Source of the DNA: UBA1450 sp964452355
GTDB lineage: Bacteria > Patescibacteriota > Microgenomatia > UBA1406 > GWC2-37-13
DNA: 30,505 nt
Assembly: GCA_964452355.1 (NCBI GenBank)
Contig: CAYVKV010000010.1
Coordinates: 1 to 30,505, forward strand
Direction of reading: 5' to 3'
Position numbers and translations under genes: made by a program. This document shows, piece after piece, positions 8,424 through 14,316 of this stretch (position 1 is the first letter of the stretch; every line of letters begins with the position of its first letter). The notes under the pieces were generated by a model. That model did not search any database, was not told the origin of the DNA, and saw only the letters and a program-made list of their open reading frames with translations.

Positions 8424-8679
8424 GAACTCGGTTTTTATCTTCATACATCTCATATATCACTTCGTCATTCCGATCATAAAAAACGGTTGAGTTTTCGCGC
8501 GCTTCAGAAAGCTCTCCCGGCTTGGGGAGATCGCGACCATACCATGCAAACACAACCACTGCACCCAGATACCCGACGATAATAAAAGCAATAATTCCCA
8601 CCACGCCATACAGCAAAAGCTTTTGTTTATTGAGTCGAGGAAAGCGCCTTTTTCGGCGATGTTGCGGTACGTATGCCAT
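8424..8679 (-). CDS. class A penicillin-binding protein, N-terminal part
   Basis: About 85 residues are readable from ATG 8679 to the poly-T beside the gap. A basic cytoplasmic tail (HRRKRRFPRLNKQK) is followed by one TM segment (about 25-50, LLLYGVVGIIAFIIVGYLG). Next comes the extracytoplasmic link with TVFYDRNDEVIYEMYEDKNR, which in the family leads directly into the glycosyltransferase domain found at 6047-8287. Only some 10-15 residues seem to be missing between the two pieces. The start is supported by an extended -10 ending 6 nt upstream. Confidence 0.88.
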
Positions 8680-8694
8680 CAGATCATTGTAGCA
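8680..8694 (-). promoter_or_regulatory. extended -10 of the penicillin-binding protein gene
   Basis: Minus-strand TGCTACAAT (8694-8686) is followed by 6 nt and ATG 8679. No clear -35 is seen at 17 nt, as is common for extended -10 promoters. Confidence 0.55.
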
Positions 8695-8731
8695 TATTGA
8701 GGGAGAAGCTGGATTCGTTGGAGATACATTT

Positions 8732-8748
8732 TGTCAGCTTTTCTGACA
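8732..8748. repeat. TGAC-type hairpin repeat, copy A
   Basis: TGTCAG, a 5-nt CTTTT loop, then CTGACA form a perfect 6-bp hairpin at the left edge of the accessory island. Copy B at 9858-9874 has the same layout (AGTCAG CTTTC CTGACT). Confidence 0.5.
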
Positions 8749-8901
8749 TTTTTGTCATTCAAAAATATAGTAAATGTAATTACACTATTCTCGAGATGAT
8801 CAGTCATACTGAAGGCATGTCAAAAGCGCAAAGATTTCAAAAGTAATTCGGAAGTAATTTACCCTTATCTTGGTAAGATGTTCAAGTAATGGAAAATTAG
8901 A

Positions 8902-8913
8902 TAAAATGCTTTC
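8902..8913 (+). promoter_or_regulatory. -10 element of the 8914 gene
   Basis: TAAAAT at 8902-8907 ends 6 nt before ATG 8914. A -35 candidate at 17 nt (TGTTCA, 8879-8884) is poor. Confidence 0.45.
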
Positions 8914-9312
8914 ATGAGACGAATCCGTAGAAATTCAAAAGAATCAATATTGGAAGCAGAGATCTCTATTTTACCAGGAGCTAACGTCAAAGTAATTTAC
9001 AAATATCGAGAAATTTATAAACAAGCTCGCACTTTAACAGAGATAACAAGTGTTTCTCTAAATATCAAAATCGGAGATGATTGGGTAACAATTGTGTATT
9101 ATGATAATACTCATGCTAACATCCTTCATCGACATATCAGAATTGTTTTAAATAATGAGTCCGAGATACCAACAGATGGTTTTATCATGGAAGGAATTCC
9201 TAGAGACCTTCTCACGTGGGTGATTCATGACTTAACTGAAAATTTTATGAATTACATTGAATCATTTATTGGGAGAAACCCAGAAATTGAAGAGAAGATT
9301 GATATCTTTTAA
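8914..9312 (+). CDS. small protein with D-N-x-H...H-x-H motif, possible toxin-like
   Basis: This is a 132-residue soluble protein. Its centre has a beta-rich stretch DDWVTIVYYDNTHANILHRH (about 69-88), followed by an acidic helical C terminus (DLTENFMNYIESF). The arrangement 'YDN, then His, then HxH' after a strand resembles small bacterial families often found near toxin-antitoxin genes (DUF6516/TumE-like and DUF7718-like). I noted this by eye and cannot confirm it. The gene sits at the left end of the accessory island. A second small gene follows 101 nt downstream with its own -10. If it is a toxin, the likely catalytic or metal-binding residues are Asp and His of the motif. Confidence 0.7.
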   Translation: MRRIRRNSKESILEAEISILPGANVKVIYKYREIYKQARTLTEITSVSLNIKIGDDWVTIVYYDNTHANILHRHIRIVLNNESEIPTDGFIMEGIPRDLLTWVIHDLTENFMNYIESFIGRNPEIEEKIDIF

Positions 9313-9378
9313 CTGTTCTCACCAACTATTTATTTTTATAGGATATGATTTATAATATAAACTCGTTTAATCTAACTA

Positions 9379-9413
9379 TTCCAATCTTTAAAAAATTGAG
9401 TTATATTTAATCT
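9379..9413 (+). promoter_or_regulatory. promoter of the 9414 gene
   Basis: TTCCAA (9379-9384), a 17-nt spacer and TATATT (9402-9407) lie 6 nt before ATG 9414. The -10 is fair and the -35 weak. Confidence 0.45.
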
Positions 9414-9659
9414 ATGTCAAATACTGAATATATAAAACTAAAACTAGAATTCGCAAATAAACTTGCAAAATATATTGCAGACCAACCTGAATTATTAGAA
9501 AAATTTTCAGGTTATTCTTATGTGATTTACACGAGCAACAAAGAATTCAATAAGAAAAATCCTTTGCTCATAAAAAGTCTAAAAGAAGAAAATAAAAAAA
9601 TAGTGAAGGCAACCTTCAAAGATACTTCAGATATCTGGTCTTTTATTCCACTTGCGTAA
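9414..9659 (+). CDS. small protein, DUF5647-like
   Basis: The protein has 81 residues. The order is helix (LKLEFANKLAKYIADQPELLEKF), strand (YSYVIYTS), a charged helix with NPLLIKSLKEENKKI, then strand VKATF. This order resembles the small DUF5647-type proteins that I recall as neighbours of toxin-like genes; the match is by memory of the pattern and uncertain. It follows the 132-residue gene on the same strand, with a separate predicted promoter. It may be the antidote partner of a toxin-like protein or an unrelated cargo gene. The structured element at 9685-9761 begins 26 nt after its stop. Confidence 0.65.
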   Translation: MSNTEYIKLKLEFANKLAKYIADQPELLEKFSGYSYVIYTSNKEFNKKNPLLIKSLKEENKKIVKATFKDTSDIWSFIPLA

Positions 9660-9672
9660 TCAATTTTTGTTA

Positions 9673-9761
9673 AAACAAAAAAACGCCCTTAGGACGTTCT
9701 TCAGTCTGCTAGTTCTCGACTTAGACATGTCTTCGCTGAAGAAGGGCTTTCGCCCACTAGC
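9673..9761 (-). ncRNA. structured element with interleaved stems (possible pseudoknotted RNA or terminator)
   Basis: Several perfect pairings occur: TTCTTCAG (9697-9704) with CTGAAGAA (9736-9743), and GCTAGT (9708-9713) with ACTAGC (9756-9761). There is also GCCC (9685-9688) with GGGC (9744-9747), an alternative hairpin 9744-9755, and the palindrome AGACATGTCT (9723-9732). The first two interleave, as in an H-type pseudoknot. On the minus strand the small hairpin has a GAAA tetraloop and the element ends in a run of seven T. The minus strand is therefore the likely transcript, downstream of the XRE gene. It might instead be an unusual intrinsic terminator. Confidence 0.5.
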
Positions 9762-9857
9762 ACGTACAAAGTGTAATAGGGAGAAAATTATTCTTTAGGC
9801 TGTGAAAAAGGCTGTTTCTCAAACTGTGACCTCCAAGTTAGGGATTTCTATTTTATT

Positions 9858-9884
9858 AGTCAGCTTTCCTGACTGTGTGGCAGG
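9858..9884. repeat. TGAC-type repeat, copy B, with 16-nt direct repeat
   Basis: A 6-bp hairpin, AGTCAG-CTTTC-CTGACT (9858-9874), runs into the 16-mer CTGACTGTGTGGCAGG (9869-9884). The 16-mer recurs exactly at 10488-10503. The two 16-mers lie 619 nt apart and bracket the XRE gene. Confidence 0.75.
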
Positions 9885-9903
9885 GGGGAAGTGCCGATAA
9901 TGA

Positions 9904-10191
9904 TCAGTGGATGTTTAGACTTAGTGGGGTATCAAGTGCTCGAGAAATTCGTTTCAAGAGATTGAGGGAGGGATTTGCGCTCATAGTCTCGATGCGAGAT
10001 ATGACAGCTTGAGTTGATTGGATTTTATGCGCCAGGTCACGCTGCGAAAGATCTTTCTTTAACCGTGCATCAATAATTTGTTTTGCAAGTCGGTACTCTA
10101 ACTCTGACTCTTCCCATGCCTTTTTAAATTTGGGGTCTTTGAGACGTTGTGCCAGATCATCGCGAAATGTGTACTCTTTATCTGTATTCAT
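9904..10191 (-). CDS. XRE-family helix-turn-helix regulator, HigA-like antitoxin type
   Basis: From ATG 10191 the protein is 95 residues. The N-terminal part (RDDLAQRLKDPKFKKAWEES) is typical of antitoxins in HigBA-like pairs. The HTH follows: LSQRDLAHKIQSTQAVISRIE, about 49-69, then PSLNLLKRISRAL. Such proteins bind palindromes in their own promoter. A perfect inverted repeat with GATATC half-sites overlaps the -10 and spacer here. No HigB/RelE toxin gene is adjacent on either side, so it is an orphan, or its partner was lost. An in-frame ATG at 10221 lies upstream of the predicted -10 and is unlikely to be used. Confidence 0.85.
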   Translation of the reverse strand: MNTDKEYTFRDDLAQRLKDPKFKKAWEESELEYRLAKQIIDARLKKDLSQRDLAHKIQSTQAVISRIETMSANPSLNLLKRISRALDTPLSLNIH

Positions 10192-10234
10192 ATATAGAAA
10201 TGATATCTTATATGATATCAACTGTCAAACAGTT
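10192..10234 (-). promoter_or_regulatory. XRE promoter with palindromic operator
   Basis: On the minus strand TTGACA (10228-10223), a 17-nt spacer and TATCAT (10205-10200) form a near-consensus promoter. The -10 ends 8 nt before ATG 10191. Inverted repeat TGATATC (10201-10207), 6 nt, GATATCA (10214-10220) covers the spacer and -10. A second palindrome, AACTGT-CAA-ACAGTT (10220-10234), contains the -35. Autorepression is the natural reading. Confidence 0.8.
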
Positions 10235-10487
10235 TAGCATATTTGATACATGAGAAGCAAAATACAGATAACGGAATTAATCCGCAGATATTTAGAAGTT
10301 TAAGTAAAAAAAAATCGATCCAGCTCCTATTCTAGGGATTCCTAGAAACGCACACCATACGGTGACAATTCGGAAACTGGATCTTTGTATTGACAGTGTA
10401 GTATGAAATTTGTATGAAAATCAACCTGACAAACAATTTTCATATTTCTCCTTGGTGTACTCAAAAATCCTTTTTTTGTCAATAAAT
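10235..10487. other. intergenic region between divergent XRE and MazG genes
   Basis: The whole gap between the XRE gene and the MazG gene (about 330 nt) has no convincing gene. It holds the XRE promoter/operator, an A-rich tract (10303-10314), and the folded element at 10317-10383. There is also a promoter-like TTGACA (10390-10395) with TATGAA 17 nt downstream (10413-10418), leading into only a 23-codon frame, and then the 16-nt repeat and MazG promoter. Confidence 0.6.
10317..10383. ncRNA. cloverleaf-like folded element (67 nt)
   Basis: Outer stem GATCCAG (10317-10323) pairs with CTGGATC (10377-10383). Inside are TTCTAGG-GATT-CCTAGAA (10330-10347, 7 bp) and CACC-ATAC-GGTG (10353-10364, 4 bp). 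This is a three-way-junction shape with perfect pairing in all stems. It lacks tRNA T-arm features. It may be a small RNA, a DNA cruciform or transposon-end relic, or a regulatory fold; the strand is not determined. Confidence 0.45.
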
Positions 10488-10522
10488 CTGACTGTGTGGC
10501 AGGAAAGTTGATATAATGGGAT
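10488..10522 (+). promoter_or_regulatory. promoter of the MazG operon, overlapping the 16-nt repeat
   Basis: Extended -10 TGATATAAT (10509-10517) is a perfect TATAAT with TGn and ends 5 nt before ATG 10523. The best -35 (CTGACT, 10488-10493, 18-nt spacer) lies within the repeat CTGACTGTGTGGCAGG (10488-10503). Confidence 0.7.
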
Positions 10523-10882
10523 ATGCGAGACAAGTCAGTATCAAATCTTCTTCATAAAATAAAGGACTTTCGAGACGAGAGAGATTGGAAGCAGTTTCAT
10601 GATCCAAAAAACCTCGCAGAAGCAATTTCAATAGAATCGAGCGAACTATTAGAACTCTTTTTGTGGAAAGATAAAAATCAAATCGCAGAAGAACTTAAAG
10701 AGAGGTCTTTCAAAAAAGAAGTTGCAGACGAGCTTGCGGATATTTTTTCATTTCTCCTTCTTATGTCAGATGAGGTGGGTGTAGATCTTGAAAAAGCCCT
10801 AAGTGAAAAACTTGAGCAGAATAAGAAGAAGTATCCGGTCGAAAAATCAAAAGGTAAAAGTACGAAATACGACAAATTATGA
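10523..10882 (+). CDS. MazG-like nucleotide pyrophosphohydrolase
   Basis: The 119-residue all-alpha protein matches the short RS21-C6/DCTPP1 branch of the MazG superfamily. It has RDERDWKQFHDPKNLAEAIS (17-36), then ESSELLELF with the EExxE-like metal-binding acids, and EVADELADIFSFLLLMSD as the second acidic helix. These enzymes cleave (d)NTPs to monophosphate and pyrophosphate. The C-terminal tail is basic. Its stop overlaps the start of the DUF2075 gene (ATGA), so the two are translationally coupled. With a helicase/nuclease partner, a role in controlling nucleotide pools during phage attack is plausible but unproven. Confidence 0.9.
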   Translation: MRDKSVSNLLHKIKDFRDERDWKQFHDPKNLAEAISIESSELLELFLWKDKNQIAEELKERSFKKEVADELADIFSFLLLMSDEVGVDLEKALSEKLEQNKKKYPVEKSKGKSTKYDKL

Positions 10883-12726
10883 TCATCTACAAAAATACTG
10901 CTGCTGGATTTCGTGAAGATGTTGAGACCAATAGAATTACTGAAAAAGTATCTGATCTGTACCTCCGAATCCGAGGCAGAAATTTTTCTCCACAAGAGGG
11001 ATCTGCGATCAATAACTCTATGTCGTTTATGGAAAAAACTGTCAGGCGATCAAAGGTGGCAGATGACTGCGGCATTATGATCGAGTATATAATCCCTTCC
11101 ACAAATAATCGTATTGATTTTGTTATTTCGGGGGAAGATGGTGAAGGTAATAAGAACTTTATCATCATTGAGCTGAAGCAGTGGCAAAAAGCTGAAGCAA
11201 CAGAACTTGACGGCGTTGTCCGCACACTACTCGGGGGTGGCATTCGCGATACAACACATCCGTCATATCAAGCAAATTCATACAAGGAATTTCTGAATGA
11301 TTTTAATGAGGGTATTTATGATGGTGGACTCCATCCCTACTCTTGTGCGTATCTTCACAATTATGCAGAACAGAGCCCGGAGGCATTACGATCTGCCATT
11401 TACCGTGAACTTATTCAAGATTCGCCAATTTACTTCAAAGGTGATTATGAAAAACTTGAACAGTTTATCAATAGATATGTAGGCGCTGGGAATGGACTCG
11501 CGATTCTATATGAAATTGAGTCTGGACGGATCCGTCCGAGTAAAATGCTCATCAACCATGTCACGAAATTATTCGAAGGAAATCAGGAATTTGTGCTTTT
11601 AGACGAGCAAAAGGTAGCATTCGAAACGGCATATTCTTATGCAAGAATAAGAGGTAAAAAATCAGTGATTATAATCAAAGGAGGACCGGGAACGGGAAAG
11701 TCAGTAATATCCATCAATCTCTTAGGAAGACTCCTTCAGGATAAACTCAATACGGTCTTTGTCGCTCCAAATGCATCATTTCGAAATGTATTAAGCCAAA
11801 GGCTTGCTCAAACTCATAAAAGAGATCGACTACAAAGTCTCTTTAAAGGTTCGGCTGGGTTTTACGAATCGCAAAAAGATGATTTCGACGTACTCATTGT
11901 CGATGAAGCACATAGGTTAAAGAATGGTACCGCATATCAATATTACGGTGAAAATCAGGTCAAAGATATAATAAATGCAGCAAATACAAGTATTTTCTTT
12001 GTTGATGATGATCAGGTTGTTCGCCCAGAAGATATTGGTTCGGTGAGAGAAATCAAAAAATATGCTGAGCTATATAATGCCGAAGTCAAAAAAATCGAGC
12101 TGGTCTCACAATTTCGTTGCGCTGGCGCGGAAGGCTACATCAATTGGTTAAATGACGTATTGCAGATAAAAGATACTGCGAATTTTGATGGCTGGGATAA
12201 AGGACAGTTTGACTTTAGGATTTTTGATGACCCAAATAAGATGCGTGAAGCTATAAATGAAAAACATAAGCAAGGGAAAAGCGCACGAATGCTCGCAGGG
12301 TATGCGTGGAAATGGACGGGAGCAAAAGATGGCAATGGAGATGGTGAAACTGCAGATGTGGAAATACCGGAATTTGATTTTAGAATGCCATGGAATAGCA
12401 GGCGAATCGGCACGACATGGGCGATTGATGAGAAGGGTGTTGACCAAGTTGGATGCATTCACACATCTCAAGGATTGGAGTTTGATTATGTTGGAGTAAT
12501 TGTAGGAAATGACTTGAAATATGATCCAGAGAATGGAATATTCTATACAGAGTGGGATACATATAAAGATGCCAGTGGTAAAAAAGGACTTAAGGAAGAT
12601 CCAGAAACACTGAACAAATATGTCCGCAACATCTACAAAATCCTCATGTCACGTGGAATGAAGGGGTGTTATGTGTATTTTATGGATAAGAGGGTGGAGG
12701 AGTATGTGAGGGGGAGAATGAAATAA
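10879..12726 (+). CDS. DUF2075 helicase with N-terminal nuclease-like domain
   Basis: The protein has 615 residues. Asp80 and the pair Glu98/Lys100 (NRIDFVIS ... IIIELKQW) form a PD-(D/E)XK nuclease-like core. A superfamily 1-like ATPase follows, with Walker A GGPGTGKS (268-275), Walker B VLIVDEAHR (338-346), DDDQVVRPED (motif III region) and the late motif SQGLEFDYVGVIVG. This layout is typical of DUF2075 (COG3410-like) proteins, which are often in defence or mobile regions. It is coupled to the MazG gene by a 4-nt overlap, and a membrane protein gene follows 12 nt after its stop. The DNA or RNA substrate is unknown. The start ATG 10879 is set by the overlap. Confidence 0.88.
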   Translation: MIIYKNTAAGFREDVETNRITEKVSDLYLRIRGRNFSPQEGSAINNSMSFMEKTVRRSKVADDCGIMIEYIIPSTNNRIDFVISGEDGEGNKNFIIIELKQWQKAEATELDGVVRTLLGGGIRDTTHPSYQANSYKEFLNDFNEGIYDGGLHPYSCAYLHNYAEQSPEALRSAIYRELIQDSPIYFKGDYEKLEQFINRYVGAGNGLAILYEIESGRIRPSKMLINHVTKLFEGNQEFVLLDEQKVAFETAYSYARIRGKKSVIIIKGGPGTGKSVISINLLGRLLQDKLNTVFVAPNASFRNVLSQRLAQTHKRDRLQSLFKGSAGFYESQKDDFDVLIVDEAHRLKNGTAYQYYGENQVKDIINAANTSIFFVDDDQVVRPEDIGSVREIKKYAELYNAEVKKIELVSQFRCAGAEGYINWLNDVLQIKDTANFDGWDKGQFDFRIFDDPNKMREAINEKHKQGKSARMLAGYAWKWTGAKDGNGDGETADVEIPEFDFRMPWNSRRIGTTWAIDEKGVDQVGCIHTSQGLEFDYVGVIVGNDLKYDPENGIFYTEWDTYKDASGKKGLKEDPETLNKYVRNIYKILMSRGMKGCYVYFMDKRVEEYVRGRMK

Positions 12727-12738
12727 AACTATTTTAAT

Positions 12739-13527
12739 ATGAATGACCCTACTTTCTTACTGACATTAATAGCTTTATACTTTACATATTTTCAATGGAA
12801 GAAAACGACAAGAGAGAAAAGGATACATTTGTTAAAAGTACTGAAAACACAATTGGATTGCCTTGGTCCGTGGATGGGTACCTCTGGCGAAGGTTACGGA
12901 GAAGAACTTACAGAAGATCAGAAGTTTGATAATGCAAACCCATTTAAACTAATTTACAATACTGCGTCCGAATCTTTGATAAGCATGAATTCATTTGATG
13001 AAATTACAAATGTAGACATCTCAATAATTGGTGAATTAAATCAATTGTATTATGATCTGGTAAGAATACAAAATATACAGAATTTCCGAAATCTTTACAT
13101 AACATCGGACATAAAAATAAGTAAATCTTTGGCCGGAAAGTTAGGCGAGTATTGTTGCAATAACAATTATAAATCTATGCAAAAATTTTCAAATACAATA
13201 TCCAATACTGAGGAGCAAGCGATGCTTCATAGATTGCTTCATTATGGCAAAGTACTACATTGTGAAGTGATCGGAAATAAAAACAGAGCCGGACGACAAC
13301 ATTGGGAAAAATTAAACGAATGGGCTAGTAGTCAACTAAAGCCTAGTGATGATTGGGTATTTGTCATTATTACATTTCTTTTTTTAGGTGGCAGTCTGTA
13401 TGCTCTAAATTTAATCCAGGAAAGTAATCCATACTTTTGGTTAGCGTTTATTTTATTGGGAATTTTAATAAATTTTATGAATGGAGCCATTGATAAATTT
13501 GCTGGCATGCTACTCTCAAGATATTGA
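12739..13527 (+). CDS. membrane protein of unknown function, third gene of the MazG operon
   Basis: The protein has 262 residues. One N-terminal hydrophobic segment (about 4-20, FLLTLIALYFTYFQW) is followed by a basic stretch and a long soluble, mainly helical domain (about 30-200). Two C-terminal TM segments follow (about 206-226 and 232-251). I do not recognise the family. The gene starts 12 nt after the DUF2075 stop, without a Shine-Dalgarno or a well-placed -10, so it is probably read from the MazG promoter. A membrane protein behind a nuclease/helicase pair would suit a membrane-acting effector, but nothing in the sequence proves this. Confidence 0.75.
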   Translation: MNDPTFLLTLIALYFTYFQWKKTTREKRIHLLKVLKTQLDCLGPWMGTSGEGYGEELTEDQKFDNANPFKLIYNTASESLISMNSFDEITNVDISIIGELNQLYYDLVRIQNIQNFRNLYITSDIKISKSLAGKLGEYCCNNNYKSMQKFSNTISNTEEQAMLHRLLHYGKVLHCEVIGNKNRAGRQHWEKLNEWASSQLKPSDDWVFVIITFLFLGGSLYALNLIQESNPYFWLAFILLGILINFMNGAIDKFAGMLLSRY

Positions 13528-13572
13528 ATTTTGAATCTTCGTGTGCAATATAGGAATGTCAAAATAGCTAAT

Positions 13573-14010
13573 TCACCTACACACATTCTCACACGGTACC
13601 CCATCACCATCTCCATCTCTCACACTACAACCACATTGATTTAGCTGGAAGTAGGCTTCTTCACATGAGAGGTTTGAACATGTTTTTCTACAATTACAGG
13701 AATATTTAGATTTGGGCTTTGGTATAATAGTTGCTTTCTTTTTTACTGATGCTCCCTTAACTGATTTTTTTGATGCAGTAGGAGTTGTCTTTTTTATGAC
13801 TTTCTTCGTGATAACTGCAGTCGGCTTTCTCGTCGGCGTGGAGGATGGATAGATTTTTACAGCAGGTTTGCTCTCATGACAGTGATACTCTCCATAAGAT
13901 AACCCCCACGATTCACAGTTCGTTTTACACGTATGACACCCACTCGAATCAGTCCTTCCCGGATGTGCATATGCGGGTGGGAGATGATAAAAGAAAAATG
14001 CAATTACCAA
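13573..14010 (-). CDS. secreted Cys-rich protein with YHYH-like and Excalibur domains
   Basis: A hydrophobic leader ending PPAYA is followed by HPGRTDSSGCHTCKTNC ... GEYHCH, a YHYH-type segment rich in Cys and His. A Lys/Thr/Pro linker of about 60 residues follows. The C-terminal Excalibur calcium-binding motif is CGCSVRDGDGDGVPCENVC. Signal peptidase I probably cuts after AYA. The protein would be exported and disulfide-bonded. The start is unclear: the first usual codon is TTG 14010, but the open frame continues upstream to about 14036. It encodes IHIKRFTLFHLL there, which would give a better, basic signal-peptide N terminus without any ATG. It lies alone between the MazG operon and the KilA-N gene. 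Confidence 0.8.
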   Translation of the reverse strand: MVIAFFFYHLPPAYAHPGRTDSSGCHTCKTNCESWGLSYGEYHCHESKPAVKIYPSSTPTRKPTAVITKKVIKKTTPTASKKSVKGASVKKKATIIPKPKSKYSCNCRKTCSNLSCEEAYFQLNQCGCSVRDGDGDGVPCENVCR

Positions 14011-14171
14011 TAAATGAAAAAGGGTGAATCTTTTGATATGTATATCTTAGCAGGAATATTGACAAATTTGACAGGTTTCCTGACATCTTGTTCATTGGTT
14101 ATTGTACACACAGGGGAGGTGCGGAATACATATTTCAATAGATCAAAAAGGAACAAGAGATAAGTAAGACT

Positions 14172-14211
14172 GGATCCTTCGGTCGTTTCACTCCCTCAGA
14201 ATGACAGTGGG
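14172..14211 (+). repeat. GATCCTTCGG...CTCAGAATGAC repeat, left copy
   Basis: This copy reads GGATCCTTCGGTCG, then a short variable part, then CTCAGAATGACAGTGGG. A shorter copy in the same orientation lies at 15142-15174, just after the KilA-N gene. Such GATCCTTCG...AATGAC elements are familiar dispersed intergenic repeats in several bacterial groups. Confidence 0.7.
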
Positions 14212-14304
14212 ATAGCTAAGTTCAATAATATCTTCATTATAAAATAAAATATGGTAATAATATGTGGTACCATTATATAACTAATAAATTATATCCTATC
14301 AGCT

Positions 14305-14316
14305 TAAATTCAGATT
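14305..14316 (+). promoter_or_regulatory. -10 element of the KilA-N gene
   Basis: TAAATT (14305-14310) ends 6 nt before ATG 14317. No convincing -35 is seen. Confidence 0.4.

Larger units (their letters stand above)
14011..14316. other. intergenic region before the KilA-N gene
   Basis: No gene is evident apart from a possible upstream start of the secreted protein. The stretch holds a TGAC-type repeat variant (TGACAGG-TTT-CCTGACA, 14070-14086) and a dispersed repeat beginning GGATCCTTCGG (about 14172-14211). An inverted repeat, ATGGTA/TACCAT, lies near 14250-14275, followed by the KilA-N promoter. Confidence 0.5.

Noticed and set aside
9685..9761. HDV-like ribozyme or tRNA-like reading of the structured element
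   Set aside because: Strand order differs from the nested double pseudoknot, since a hairpin lies between the first two stem strands. There is also no tRNA T arm or anticodon arm.
10317..10383. tRNA gene
   Set aside because: The 7-bp outer stem is tRNA-like, but there is no T stem-loop, D arm or anticodon loop of the right size on either strand.
10414..10485. 23-codon frame after TTGACA...TATGAA
   Set aside because: The -10 is weak, the frame is very short, and its ATG lies inside the -10 hexamer.
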